Shown here: positions 25,447 through 34,126 of the stretch, piece after piece
How the letters are laid out: the number at the start of each line of letters is the position of its first letter
Position numbering within the stretch: the stretch's first letter is position 1
Source of the DNA: Desulfuromonas versatilis
GTDB taxonomy: Bacteria; Desulfobacterota; Desulfuromonadia; Desulfuromonadales; NIT-T3
Assembly: GCF_019704135.1 (NCBI RefSeq)
Contig: NZ_AP024355.1
Coordinates: 3,156,001 to 3,220,000, forward strand
Reading direction: 5' to 3'
Length of the DNA stretch: 64,000 nt
The notes under the pieces: model-generated
The model's input: the letters and a program-made list of their open reading frames with translations, nothing else
Told to the model about the DNA's origin: nothing
Database searches by the model: none
Made by a program: the position numbers and the translations under genes

Positions 25447-25674
25447 TCAGGGCTCTTCCAGGGGGGCGGTGGTCAGATTGCCGTCGCGGTCCTGCAGCAG
25501 GACTTCGACCCGGGTTTCCACCGCCTTGAGCAGTTTCCGGCAGCGGGCGGCGCTCTGCACCCCCTGCTCGAAGCAAGCCAGGGACTGCTCCAGGGAAAGT
25601 TCCCCGCTCTCCAGGCGCTCCACCGACTCCTCCAGGGCGCTCAGGGCAGCCTCGAAGGATGTTTTCTCTTCCAT
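25447..25674 (-). CDS. xseB: Exodeoxyribonuclease VII small subunit
   Basis: 75 residues with the XseB helical-hairpin signature: SFEAALSALEESVERLESGELSLEQSLACFEQGV and the C-terminal CRKLLKAVETRV. It binds XseA, whose gene is two upstream in the same operon, to form the processive single-strand exonuclease. GAGGTGA precedes the ATG. The ispA start follows 25 bases after its stop. Confidence 0.93.
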   Translation of the reverse strand: MEEKTSFEAALSALEESVERLESGELSLEQSLACFEQGVQSAARCRKLLKAVETRVEVLLQDRDGNLTTAPLEEP

Positions 25675-25749
25675 ACGTCACCTCGAAAACTCTTTAAACA
25701 TCAAATTATCGCCGGGCAAACAACCCTGCGTCAAGGCTTTTAACCCGCC

Positions 25750-26592
25750 TCATTCTCCCAGCAGTCGATGCAGCGCCAGGGGATCGATGCGCTCCGAGCG
25801 CAATTTTGCCCCCCAGTGCAGGTGGGGCCCGGTCGAGCGGCCGGTGCTGCCCACCAACCCCAAAACCTGGCCGGCCTCCAGGGGATCCCCCTCCCGGCAG
25901 CGGATTTCGTCCAAATGGGCATAAAGGGAGAAGAGGCCGCCGCCATGGTCCAGGATCACCGTTTTTCCCGTGTAGTAGAGCTCCCCGGAAAAAGCGACGC
26001 TCCCCGGGGCCGGGGCCTGGACCGCGGTCCCCCGTGGGCTGCGAAAATCCACCCCGGCATGGGGCGAACGCGGTTTGCCGTTGAGAATCCTGCGCAGGCC
26101 GAAAGGGCTGCCGAGCGGGTCGTTCACCGGCAGCGCGAATCGGCTCAGGGCCCGCGGGGAACTCTGGGTGGCGAACAACTTCTGCAGCTGGGCCCGCTCC
26201 CGGGCGATTCGCTTGAGAACCTTCGGGTCTTGCGGCGAAACCATTTCCTCGGGCAGGGTCAGCCGCTCCTCGGGGTGACTGGCGCTGCGCACCACGAGGT
26301 CCAGCCGCCAGTTGGACGTCGCCCCCTGCCGGTCGAGCAGCGCGACCTCCAAGGGGTAGGTTCCCGGCGGCAACTCGAGGTCGGTGCCGAGCAGCGCCAT
26401 GGCGCCCTCGGGAGTCGGGGCCAGATCGATAATCTGGCCCCGAAAACGGACCGTGGCACTGGAGGGGGTGGCTCCCTCCCACCGCAGCAGCGCCACCCCG
26501 CCGGCCTCGACGGCCGACGGCGTCAAACGAAGCTCACCCGCCAGGCAAGCAAGGGGAAGCAGAAAAAGCACGGTCAGCAACAGGCTTTTCAC
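25750..26592 (-). CDS. M23-family peptidase (LytM domain), secreted
   Basis: 280 residues. Signal peptide at 1-19 (MKSLLLTVLFLLPLACLAG), a beta-rich N-terminal domain, a short basic segment (KRIARERAQLQKLFA), and a C-terminal M23 domain with an intact zinc site: HAGVDFRSPRG (HxxxD), SLYAHLDEI and GPHLHWGAK (HxH). It should cut peptidoglycan cross-bridges in the periplasm, in contrast to the degenerate EnvC-type protein at 31977-33149. The gene overlaps xseA by four bases (ATGA), so translation is coupled. Confidence 0.88.
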   Translation of the reverse strand: MKSLLLTVLFLLPLACLAGELRLTPSAVEAGGVALLRWEGATPSSATVRFRGQIIDLAPTPEGAMALLGTDLELPPGTYPLEVALLDRQGATSNWRLDLVVRSASHPEERLTLPEEMVSPQDPKVLKRIARERAQLQKLFATQSSPRALSRFALPVNDPLGSPFGLRRILNGKPRSPHAGVDFRSPRGTAVQAPAPGSVAFSGELYYTGKTVILDHGGGLFSLYAHLDEIRCREGDPLEAGQVLGLVGSTGRSTGPHLHWGAKLRSERIDPLALHRLLGE

Positions 26593-27788
26593 GGTTCGAT
26601 CTCCTCAACACGGGCCCGCAGCTGTCCGCGAGCCAGGCGAATGCGCAGTCTCCCGCCAGGGACGAGGGATGCCGAGTCCCGGACGGCTGCGCCGGTCTTC
26701 TCGTCGAACACGATGGCATAGCCCCGATTCAGGGTACGCAGTGGGGACAAGGCATCGAGGCGCGCCGCCGCGGCCCCCAGGCGCAGGCCCCGTTCGCGCA
26801 GGCCGCCGGCCATGGCCTGCCGGAGCCGACGTTCGAGCTCGAGCCAGCGCTGGTCCATTCTCGCCAGCTCCTGCCGGGGGGAACGCAGCCGGCGGGCCAA
26901 CCCGTCAACCCGCTCCCGCAGCAATCCGAGGCGCCCCTGCATCTGCCCGGCCAGGCGCATGACCAGGTGGTCGAGGTGCCCCTCGAGCTCGAGGCGGCTC
27001 TTCACCACCAGTTCCGCCGCTGCGCTGGGCGTGGGGGCGCGCAGGTCGGCGACAAAGTCGGCGATGGTGAAATCGACCTCGTGACCCACCGCGGAGATGA
27101 CCGGAATCCGCGAAGCGTGGATGGCGCGGGCCACCGGCTCCTCGTTAAACGCCCAGAGATCCTCCAGCGAGCCGCCGCCGCGGCCCACGATCAGCACGTC
27201 CGCCTGCCCTTGGCGATTGAGCGCGGCAATCGCCCCGGCGATCTCCGCGGCGGCCCCCTCCCCCTGCACCCGCACCGGGAAAAGCAGCACCCGCACCCCG
27301 GCGGCGCGCCGCTTCAGCACGTTGAGAATGTCGTGGATGGCCGCCCCCGTTGCCGAGGTTACCACGCCGATGGTGCGGGGAAAGGCCGGCAGGGGGCGCT
27401 TGCGTTCGGCGGCGAACAGCCCTTCGGCGCTCAGCCGGGCCTTGAGCTGCTCGAAGGCCACCTGCAGGCTTCCGGCCCCCAGGGGCTCCATGGTTTCGAC
27501 CACCAGCTGGATTTCACCGCGTTGGGAATAGACCGAGACCCGCCCGGAGCAGACCACCTGCATGCCGTTTTCCGGCCGGTACGGCAGCAGCCGGTTCTGG
27601 GTGCGGAACATGACCGCGCGCAGCTGGGCCCCCTGGTCCTTCAGGGTGAAATAGTGGTGCCCCGAGGCGGGTGTGGCGAAGTTGGATATCTCGCCCTCGA
27701 CCAGGACCTGGACGAAGTTTTCCTCCACGACCTCCTTGAGCAGGGCGACAAGGCGCGAAACACTGAGGGCGGAACCCGAAACGGGCAT
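26589..27788 (-). CDS. xseA: Exodeoxyribonuclease VII large subunit
   Basis: 399 residues. N-terminal OB-fold (SVSRLVALLKEVVEENF, VLVEGEISNFATPASGHHYF) and a central catalytic domain with IGVVTSATGAAIHDIL, VGRGGGSLEDLWAFNEE and VISAVGHEVDFTIADFVADLRAPTPSAAAE; the C-terminus is a coiled coil rich in Arg and Leu that binds XseB. It degrades single-stranded DNA to oligonucleotides. First gene of the operon and divergent from the ParA-like gene. Confidence 0.95.
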   Translation of the reverse strand: MPVSGSALSVSRLVALLKEVVEENFVQVLVEGEISNFATPASGHHYFTLKDQGAQLRAVMFRTQNRLLPYRPENGMQVVCSGRVSVYSQRGEIQLVVETMEPLGAGSLQVAFEQLKARLSAEGLFAAERKRPLPAFPRTIGVVTSATGAAIHDILNVLKRRAAGVRVLLFPVRVQGEGAAAEIAGAIAALNRQGQADVLIVGRGGGSLEDLWAFNEEPVARAIHASRIPVISAVGHEVDFTIADFVADLRAPTPSAAAELVVKSRLELEGHLDHLVMRLAGQMQGRLGLLRERVDGLARRLRSPRQELARMDQRWLELERRLRQAMAGGLRERGLRLGAAAARLDALSPLRTLNRGYAIVFDEKTGAAVRDSASLVPGGRLRIRLARGQLRARVEEIEP

Positions 27789-27819
27789 TGAATCACCTAC
27801 TATATCTTGTGGCTATGGA

Positions 27820-27848
27820 TTGACAAAAAGAACGAAATACCCTACATA
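27820..27848 (+). promoter_or_regulatory. Promoter for the ParA-like ATPase gene
   Basis: A consensus TTGACA (27820-27825), 17-base spacer, then TACATA (27843-27848), a weak -10 box. The ATG at 27903 lies 55 bases further on. Confidence 0.5.
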
Positions 27849-27902
27849 TGGCTCGCGGCGACAAAACTTCAGGCGGCCCTTTCCGTGCGCGGAGGATATA
27901 TC

Positions 27903-29294
27903 ATGCAACTCCCCTACGTGGTGACCATATCGAGCGAAAAAGGCGGGGTGGGCAAAACCACCCTGGCCACCAACCTGGCGATCTATCTCAAAGCGCTGAA
28001 CGAGAACCTGCCGGTGACGGTGCTCAGCTTCGACAACCACTTCACGGTGGATCGAATGTTCCGCATCGGCCGCCGCCAGCCCCAGGGCGATGTCTGCGAC
28101 CTGTTCGCGGGGGTGCCCGCCACCGAACTGCTGGAAACCGGCGAGTACGGGGTTCAGTTCATCCCCTCGAGCCGCAAGCTGGCGGCCTTGCGCGAGCACC
28201 TGCGCTCTCCGGAAATACTGGCCGGCCTGCTGGCCGACTCGCCTCCCGAAGGCGTGGTGGTCATCGACACCCGCCCCGACCTGGACATCTACACCCAGAA
28301 CGCCCTGTTCGCCGCCGACCGGGTGATCGTGCCGGTAAAGGACGCGCCCTCGCTGGAGAACTGCCGAAACCTCTACGAGTTTTTCGACGCCCAGGGCTTG
28401 TCGCGGCGGGCCCTGCGGCTGCTCCCCTGCCTGGTCGATTCGCGGATTCACTTCGACGGCCCCTTCCGCGACCCCTACCAGCTGCTCAAGGCCTATGCCA
28501 TCAACCGGGGCTACAAATGCCTCGAGGGATACATCGCCAAGAGCCCCAAGGTCGAGTCCCTCAATACCAATCCGCAGGGGAAGGTCTACCCGGTGCTGAC
28601 CCATGGCCGCGGTACCGACGTCCACCTGCAGTTCGCTCACCTGGCGCGCCAGGTCTATCTCGACATTCTCGATGCCGGCCAGCGGCGCCTGGAAGATTTC
28701 CGCCAGCAACGCCAGGCCCAGCTGGCCCGCCGGGCCAGCGCCTTCGATGACCGCCGGGCCGGGCTGCAGCCAGGCTGCCTGCTGTGCGGAAAACCCCTGG
28801 TGGACCAGCAGGGCATAGCCCCGGTGGGCTATTACTGCGAAACCTCCGACGGCAGCCTCAGCGCCTTTGTCGAGGAGGATTGTTTCTGCGATGCCATCTT
28901 CCGCGGCATCTACCAGTCGCGGCGCGAGGTTGGCCCCGAAGACCCGCTGCGGGAGCTGTTCAGGGAGTCGGCCCAGAGTTCCTACTTCGTGCTGCGCCGT
29001 TCCTCCGGGGCCGACCTGCCGAGACTGTGCTTCCACCGCTTCGATGATGAGGGCCTGGAAGTCTCCGTCAAGGAGGTGGAACTCAGGTCCCTGGAGGGAG
29101 GCCAGGCGGGACGCTGCAACGCCCCGCTGTTGCGCCTGGCCGAGCAGGTGCTGCCCCCAGGGCAACACTCCGGCGATCGCTTTCTGCTGATTCGCCGGGT
29201 GAGCAGCGACCTTCCGGAAACGGTCCTCTTCGACGAGGAGTTCGCCGCCCTCGGCGAGGTCCGGGAGCGCATCGCCGCCCGCCTGCCCCGCTGA
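27903..29294 (+). CDS. ParA/MinD-type P-loop ATPase with a Cys-containing C-terminal domain
   Basis: 463 residues. The N-terminal 270 residues form a deviant-Walker ATPase: EKGGVGKTTLATNLAIYLKA (signature Lys and P-loop), TVLSFDNHFTVDRMF where the usual D is kept, VVVIDTRPDLD (Walker B) and RVIVPVKDAPSLEN. After residue 290 comes a different region with two Cys clusters (PGCLLCGKP and a later EEDCFCDAIF) and mixed alpha/beta character to the end; I do not recognise it. The start at 27903 has GGAGG with 7-base spacing; a longer in-frame start at 27807 lies upstream of the promoter. No ParB or plasmid partition gene is near, so a role in positioning or assembly is more likely than in DNA partition. 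Confidence 0.75.
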   Translation: MQLPYVVTISSEKGGVGKTTLATNLAIYLKALNENLPVTVLSFDNHFTVDRMFRIGRRQPQGDVCDLFAGVPATELLETGEYGVQFIPSSRKLAALREHLRSPEILAGLLADSPPEGVVVIDTRPDLDIYTQNALFAADRVIVPVKDAPSLENCRNLYEFFDAQGLSRRALRLLPCLVDSRIHFDGPFRDPYQLLKAYAINRGYKCLEGYIAKSPKVESLNTNPQGKVYPVLTHGRGTDVHLQFAHLARQVYLDILDAGQRRLEDFRQQRQAQLARRASAFDDRRAGLQPGCLLCGKPLVDQQGIAPVGYYCETSDGSLSAFVEEDCFCDAIFRGIYQSRREVGPEDPLRELFRESAQSSYFVLRRSSGADLPRLCFHRFDDEGLEVSVKEVELRSLEGGQAGRCNAPLLRLAEQVLPPGQHSGDRFLLIRRVSSDLPETVLFDEEFAALGEVRERIAARLPR

Positions 29295-29295
29295 T

Positions 29296-29319
29296 CCCCT
29301 CTTCCGGAACGCAGAGGGG
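29296..29319. other. Stem-loop between convergent genes
   Basis: CCCCTCT (29296-29302) / AGAGGGG (29313-29319) with a 10-base loop between the ends of the ParA-like and deacetylase genes. No T tract follows on either strand, so its role as terminator is uncertain. Confidence 0.35.
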
Positions 29320-29321
29320 GA

Positions 29322-30560
29322 CTAGCGCTGCAGCAACTGGGACACGGGGACCACTTCGACCCCCAACTGCCGGAAATACCCCTGCTCGCGCCGCAGGGCC
29401 GCCAGGGTCTGGGCGTGGGGATGGCAGATCCCCACGGCGCTGCCCCGGCTCTGCGCCAACTGCGCCAGTTTGCGGATTTCGCGGGCGATGGCGTCGACCT
29501 CCTGGACGTTGTCCAAAAAGCGATCCCGCACCGCGGCGGGCAAACCGAGCCTGCGGGCCTCGGTATAGGCCACCGAGCGCCCGGAGGTCAGGCTGTCGAC
29601 AAAAAACAGCCCGGCCGCCTTCATCTCCTCGAGCACCACCTCCATCTGCGGGCGATCCTCGGTAAACCGCGAACCCATGTGGTTGTTGCCACCGGCGGCA
29701 TAGGGGACCTGGGCCAAGAACCCCCTGAAGCGGCGCCGGATCTCCTCCGGGGACTGGGCGAGCAGCAGGGCGTCGTCACCCGGGTTGGTGGCGGGGTAGC
29801 TCTGCGGCTCCATCGGGATATGGATCATCACTTCGCGGCCCCCGCGGTGGGCCATTTCGGCGACCCTCGCCGCATGGCTCTCCCCTGGCAGAATCGCAAA
29901 GGTCACCGGCACATCGAGAGCCAGCAGTTCCCTGGCGGCCTGCGGGTCGCGACCGAGATCGTCCATGATGATGGCCACCCGCCCTCCCCCTGTCCGGGGC
30001 GCAGTGATCTGCGGAGCGCTCGGCGCCGCGATCTGCGGAGCACTGAACCGGAGCCTGAACCAGGGGCCCTGCTCCCAGAGAATCTCCACCTGCCGGCCGC
30101 CCGGGTCAGCCACCAGGCGCAGGGGATCGGCAAGTTTCTGCACCCGCCGGGCCCAATCGTCAAGGATCTCCTGAGACGGGAGGTCTCCACGGATCTCATA
30201 GAGAACCAGCCCAACCTCACTGGTCATCCGGATCTGCTCGGGAGCAATTCCGCTGCGCCAGAGCGCGCTTTCCACCTCCACCCTGACATCGTCGAGAAGA
30301 TCCTCGCGGCTCACCCCGGACGGTTCGGGGATCTCCGGGGTGGTGAGCAGCGGTGCCGGCGCCGTTGGCGGAGCCGTTGCCGGGGCGGGGCGCAGGGTTT
30401 CCCGCAGGTGGGAGAGCAGCACCAGGCTGGCAATCAGAAATCCGAGCAGGAACAGGGCCGCCAGCAGAACCTTGACGGACTGGCGGGGCCGAGGAGTTTT
30501 TTGGGGGCTGGCCGACCGGCCGGATTTGACGGGCTTGCGGGACTTTTTTTTCTGCGGCAT
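29322..30560 (-). CDS. Divergent polysaccharide deacetylase (YibQ/DUF610 family)
   Basis: 412 residues. A very basic N-terminus (MPQKKKSRKPVKSGR) leads to one membrane anchor at about 30-50 (VLLAALFLLGFLIASLVLL), a Pro/Ala-rich linker, a small domain with the tandem SAPQIAAP/SAPQITAP, and the catalytic domain from about 190: AIIMDDLGRD (metal Asp pair), FAILPGESHAARVAEMAH, IHIPMEPQ, NNHMGSRFT, and GICHPHAQT. The family is distantly related to NodB deacetylases and acts in the envelope; its substrate is not established. Last gene of the long minus-strand directon; an inverted repeat separates it from ctpA. Confidence 0.88.
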   Translation of the reverse strand: MPQKKKSRKPVKSGRSASPQKTPRPRQSVKVLLAALFLLGFLIASLVLLSHLRETLRPAPATAPPTAPAPLLTTPEIPEPSGVSREDLLDDVRVEVESALWRSGIAPEQIRMTSEVGLVLYEIRGDLPSQEILDDWARRVQKLADPLRLVADPGGRQVEILWEQGPWFRLRFSAPQIAAPSAPQITAPRTGGGRVAIIMDDLGRDPQAARELLALDVPVTFAILPGESHAARVAEMAHRGGREVMIHIPMEPQSYPATNPGDDALLLAQSPEEIRRRFRGFLAQVPYAAGGNNHMGSRFTEDRPQMEVVLEEMKAAGLFFVDSLTSGRSVAYTEARRLGLPAAVRDRFLDNVQEVDAIAREIRKLAQLAQSRGSAVGICHPHAQTLAALRREQGYFRQLGVEVVPVSQLLQR

Positions 30561-30584
30561 AAAGGCGTTAAATCAAATAGAAAG

Positions 30585-30607
30585 AGGGGGGATGACCTAT
30601 CCCCCCT
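30585..30607 (-). terminator. Inverted repeat between ctpA and the deacetylase gene
   Basis: AGGGGGGAT (30585-30593) / ATCCCCCCT (30599-30607), 5-base loop, followed on the minus strand by the T-rich CTTTCTATTT. Probably a partial terminator that lowers read-through into the deacetylase gene. Confidence 0.5.
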
Positions 30608-30627
30608 CCTGGCTGGTAACAGGCTTC

Positions 30628-31956
30628 TCAGGCGGCGTGGCCGTTGATCCCCTTAAGGATCTGCCACCCCTTGAGCAGGTCGAGGGCCCTCATCAACTGG
30701 TAGTCCTCCTTGTCCTCGGGATCGAGGGAGAATTTACCCGGGGGCTCCGCCTGCGGCTCGGCACTGCGGTTTTCAAGATCCTCAGGAGTTTCGAAGTGGT
30801 TTTTCAGATCCTTTTCCCGGAAGTGCCCGTCCTTGGTTTCCGTTATTTCCACGGGCTTCACGACGATATCCGGTACGATGCCGCGGGCCTGAATTGAACG
30901 GCCGCTGGGGGTGAAATAGCGGGCGGTGGTGAGCCGCAGCCCCGAGTCGTCGCTCAGGGGGATGATGGTCTGAACCGACCCCTTGCCGAAACTCGCAGTC
31001 CCCATGACCACGGCCCGGCGGTGGTCCTGCAGGGCCCCGGCCACGATCTCCGAAGCGCTTGCGCTGCCGCCGTTGATCAGCACCACCATCGGGTAGTCGG
31101 GTTCGGTTTCCCGTTTATGGGCGGAAAAACGCATCCGGCTCCCTTCCTCACGCCCCTCGGTATAGACGATCAGCCCCTCGCCGATAAATGCGTCGGTCAC
31201 CTCGATCGCCTGGTCCAGAAGTCCTCCGGGGTTGTTGCGCAGATCGAGCACCAGCCCCTCGAGCCTGCCGCCGTTCTCGCGGCGGATTGTTTCCAGGGCC
31301 TTCTGCATATCCTCAGCGGTATGCTCCTGGAACTGGACCAGGCGCAGATAGCCGAAACCGTCCTCGAGGGTATGCGCCCTGACACTCTTGATCTTGATGA
31401 TCTCGCGGGTCAGGGTGAATTCGCGGGGCTTGTCGAAGCTCTCGCGCATGATGGTGATGGTGATGCTCGTCCCCTTGGGCCCGCGCATCAACTTGACCGC
31501 CTCCATGATGGTCATGTCCTTGGTGAAGCGCTCCTCGATCTTGAGGATCTGGTCCCCGGCCTCGAGACCGGCGCGGAAGGCGGGGGTGTCTTCGATGGGC
31601 GAGACGATGGTCAAAAGCCCGTCGCGAACCGTGATCTCGATTCCCAGGCCGCCGAATTCACCCCGGGTATCGATCTTCATTTCCTTGTACATCTCCGGCG
31701 GCATGAAGGAGGAGTGAGGGTCGAGGGAGGAAAGCATCCCGTTGATCGCCCCGTAGACAAGATCCTTGAGGGGGACCTCCTCCACGTAGCTCTTGCGCAC
31801 GATGGAGAGCACGTCGGTGAACAGCTGGAGGTCCTGGTACTGGGATTTGGCCTCGGCGCTCACCAGGCGGTTGACCTTGCCGATCGACATCCAGCCCAGC
31901 AGGACCATCGCCAGCAGACACACCAGGATAGTCGACCGTTTTCCCTTGAACATCAT
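30628..31956 (-). CDS. ctpA: S41-family C-terminal processing protease (CtpA/Prc type) with PDZ domain
   Basis: 442 residues. N-terminal signal/anchor (TILVCLLAMVLLGWMSIG), PDZ domain at about 95-180 (FGGLGIEITVRDGLLTIVSPI, AGLEAGDQILKIE), and the S41 core with VLDLRNNPGGLLDQAI, catalytic Ser in INGGSASASEIVAGAL and Lys in SFGKGSVQTI. Such proteases trim periplasmic and lipoprotein substrates and control murein hydrolases. Directly follows the envC gene (20 bases), which fits a role in septal cell-wall work. GGAGG precedes two adjacent ATG codons; the first is used here. Confidence 0.93.
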   Translation of the reverse strand: MMFKGKRSTILVCLLAMVLLGWMSIGKVNRLVSAEAKSQYQDLQLFTDVLSIVRKSYVEEVPLKDLVYGAINGMLSSLDPHSSFMPPEMYKEMKIDTRGEFGGLGIEITVRDGLLTIVSPIEDTPAFRAGLEAGDQILKIEERFTKDMTIMEAVKLMRGPKGTSITITIMRESFDKPREFTLTREIIKIKSVRAHTLEDGFGYLRLVQFQEHTAEDMQKALETIRRENGGRLEGLVLDLRNNPGGLLDQAIEVTDAFIGEGLIVYTEGREEGSRMRFSAHKRETEPDYPMVVLINGGSASASEIVAGALQDHRRAVVMGTASFGKGSVQTIIPLSDDSGLRLTTARYFTPSGRSIQARGIVPDIVVKPVEITETKDGHFREKDLKNHFETPEDLENRSAEPQAEPPGKFSLDPEDKEDYQLMRALDLLKGWQILKGINGHAA

Positions 31957-31976
31957 TATCCTCCGGTTAAAATGGG

Positions 31977-33149
31977 CTAACGCTTGACAAGCCAGGCTTG
32001 CGGGTCCTGAGGTGCGCCGCCCTTGCGGATCTCGAAATATACCGTCCTGCTCCCCTCGAATCCCGAGGCGCCGACGGTTTCGCCGGCGGCGACCCGGTCC
32101 CCGACCTTTTTGTTGAGCCGGGAGGCATGGGCGTAGAGGGTAAAGAAGCTGTCCCCGTGATCGACGATGAGCAGGTTGCCGTACCCCTTGAACCAGTTGG
32201 CGAAGGCGACCCGCCCCGCGGCCACGGCCGCAATGGGCTGATCGACGGCGGTGGCGATCTCGATGCCGTTGCTCTCGAACATGGTGCCCAGCTCGGGATG
32301 CCTGCCGGTACCGAATCCGACCTTCACCGGACCTTTTACCGGCCAGGGGAGACGCCCCTTCAGGGCCCCAAAAACCCCCGACTTTTCACTATACTCGCGG
32401 GGTCTGTCCGATTCAAGTTTTTTGATCAGCGAGCCCAGGCGCTTGGCCCGCTCGCGAAGCTCGCCCAGCTGTCCGGAGAGACTCGCCTCGTCCTTGCGGA
32501 CCCGGGCCAGCAGATCGGCCTTGAGACGGGAAGCCTTCTGCAGCGTCTGCTGCTCGGCGGTCCGCTCATCCAGTGCCGCTTGCTGCTGTCTGCGCAACTG
32601 TTCCAGTTGCTGCAGGGAGGCCTGGAGCTTTCCCAGCTGCTGCCGGTATTCGGCCATGAGCTCCCGGTCCCGCCGGACGATGCGCCCCCAGTAGATATAG
32701 TCCTCGGCCAGGCGTTGGGGCGATTCGCCGGCCAGCAGCATCCGCATCCCGCCGCCCTCGCCCCGCTTGTAGAGAACCACCAGGCGTTGACGGACGCGCG
32801 CTTCGATTCCGGCGATGTCGCGGCGCGCCTGACCCACCAGGGCCTCCTGCTTGCGGGCATCCTGGGCAAGGGAATCGATCTGTCGGTTTAAGGTCGAAAC
32901 CCGCTGGGTCAGCTTGTCGAGTTCCCGATCAACGGTTTTCAGATCCTCGGCCAGTTTCCCCTTTTCGACCTGCTTTTTCTCCAGCTGACGGGAGGTCTCT
33001 TCGATGCGCCGCTGAATATCCTCGAGGGTCTTGCGGCTCTCATCGAGCTTTTCGCCCCAGGAGCCGGACACCGAGAGGAGAATCGCCAAAAGGCTGGCGG
33101 CCAGGACTGCGCCCGGCTTCCTTTCATATGGGCGTGGGAAACGAGGCAC
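31977..33149 (-). CDS. envC: EnvC-type murein hydrolase activator (degenerate M23 domain)
   Basis: 390 residues. Signal peptide (about 1-32), long coiled coils at about 33-115 and 160-245 (KTLEDIQRRIEETSRQLEKK; LQQLEQLRRQQQAALDE), then a LytM domain from about 275. The metal ligands are lost: FESNGIEIATAV in place of HxGxD, and TVYFEIRKG in place of HLHFE. That is the mark of activators such as E. coli EnvC, which switch on amidases rather than cutting murein. It lies 2 bases after ftsX; FtsEX is the known partner that controls EnvC from the inner membrane. Confidence 0.9.
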   Translation of the reverse strand: MPRFPRPYERKPGAVLAASLLAILLSVSGSWGEKLDESRKTLEDIQRRIEETSRQLEKKQVEKGKLAEDLKTVDRELDKLTQRVSTLNRQIDSLAQDARKQEALVGQARRDIAGIEARVRQRLVVLYKRGEGGGMRMLLAGESPQRLAEDYIYWGRIVRRDRELMAEYRQQLGKLQASLQQLEQLRRQQQAALDERTAEQQTLQKASRLKADLLARVRKDEASLSGQLGELRERAKRLGSLIKKLESDRPREYSEKSGVFGALKGRLPWPVKGPVKVGFGTGRHPELGTMFESNGIEIATAVDQPIAAVAAGRVAFANWFKGYGNLLIVDHGDSFFTLYAHASRLNKKVGDRVAAGETVGASGFEGSRTVYFEIRKGGAPQDPQAWLVKR

Positions 33150-33151
33150 CG

Positions 33152-34048
33152 TTAGATCCGGACAAATTTGCGCAGAGACATCAAGCTGCCGAACAGGCCC
33201 AGCGCCACCCCTGCCGAGACCAGCATGAACTGAAATGATGTGGGTAGAAAGGAGACGCCACCGATGTTGGTGACCAGCAGCAGGTCGGTCAGCCCTTTTT
33301 TCAGAAATATCTGGAACAGGGCGTAGGTTCCCCCCAGGGAAAGCAGCCCCCCCAGGGCCCCCTGGAAAGCCCCCTCGATCAGAAAGGGTGTCTTGATGAA
33401 CATGGAGGTGGCGCCGACCAGGGCCATGACCTCCAGTTCATCACGCCGGGCGTAGATAGTCAGTTTGATGGTGTTGGACACGATGAACAGAGCGGCAAAC
33501 AACAGAAAACCACCGAGAATGGCTCCTGCCACCTTTAACATGGAGACAAAGGCCTCGAAGCGCTCGAGCCACTGCTGGCCGTAGTGCAGGTCGCTGAGTG
33601 CGGGCTTCTGCCGCAGGCTGGCGACCAGGGCCTCAACCCCCTTCGGGTTGCGAAAATCTTCTTGCAGCGAGATCTCCAGGGAAGCCGGCAGGAAATCGGC
33701 TTCCATCCCCTCGAGCAGTTCGGCGTCACTTCCAAGCCGCTCGCGGAACCTGGCGAAGGCCTCCTGGCTGGTGACGAAGGTGACCCGCTCCACCTGGGGC
33801 AGGGCTTCGATTTCACCGATCCAGGTCTTGATCTGGTCCTTGGGGGGCAGCACCTCGAAATAGGCGGTGACCTCCACCTCCTGGCTCCATCGCGAGGTAA
33901 GCTGCTGAACATTGAGCACGACGATGGCGAAAAAGGCCATGATGGTCAGGGCCACCGCCACCGTCCCCACCGCGACGCTGCAGATGAAAGGGCTCTGGCG
34001 CATGTTGCGCAGCGCCCTGAGAAAGAAATAGACGAGTCGTTCGAGCAA
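33152..34048 (-). CDS. ftsX: Cell division ABC transporter permease FtsX
   Basis: 298 residues, four membrane segments: one near 22-48 (ICSVAVGTVAVALTIMAFFAIVVL), then after a periplasmic domain with YFEVLPPKDQIKTW and FVTSQEAFARFRERLG, three towards the C-terminus. The layout and the VMALVGATSMFIKTPFLIEGA segment match FtsX. With FtsE it transmits ATP-driven movement to EnvC at the septum. The start is a TTG at 34048 with AGAGG 7 bases upstream. A 78-base gap separates it from ftsE. Confidence 0.92.
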   Translation of the reverse strand: MLERLVYFFLRALRNMRQSPFICSVAVGTVAVALTIMAFFAIVVLNVQQLTSRWSQEVEVTAYFEVLPPKDQIKTWIGEIEALPQVERVTFVTSQEAFARFRERLGSDAELLEGMEADFLPASLEISLQEDFRNPKGVEALVASLRQKPALSDLHYGQQWLERFEAFVSMLKVAGAILGGFLLFAALFIVSNTIKLTIYARRDELEVMALVGATSMFIKTPFLIEGAFQGALGGLLSLGGTYALFQIFLKKGLTDLLLVTNIGGVSFLPTSFQFMLVSAGVALGLFGSLMSLRKFVRI

Positions 34049-34126
34049 GGCAAAACCTCTTCAATCAGTCCGTGAGGCGTAAGGGATAAAACCCGAGGGG
34101 CGAAGGCGTCCTTAAACTGGCGCGGC

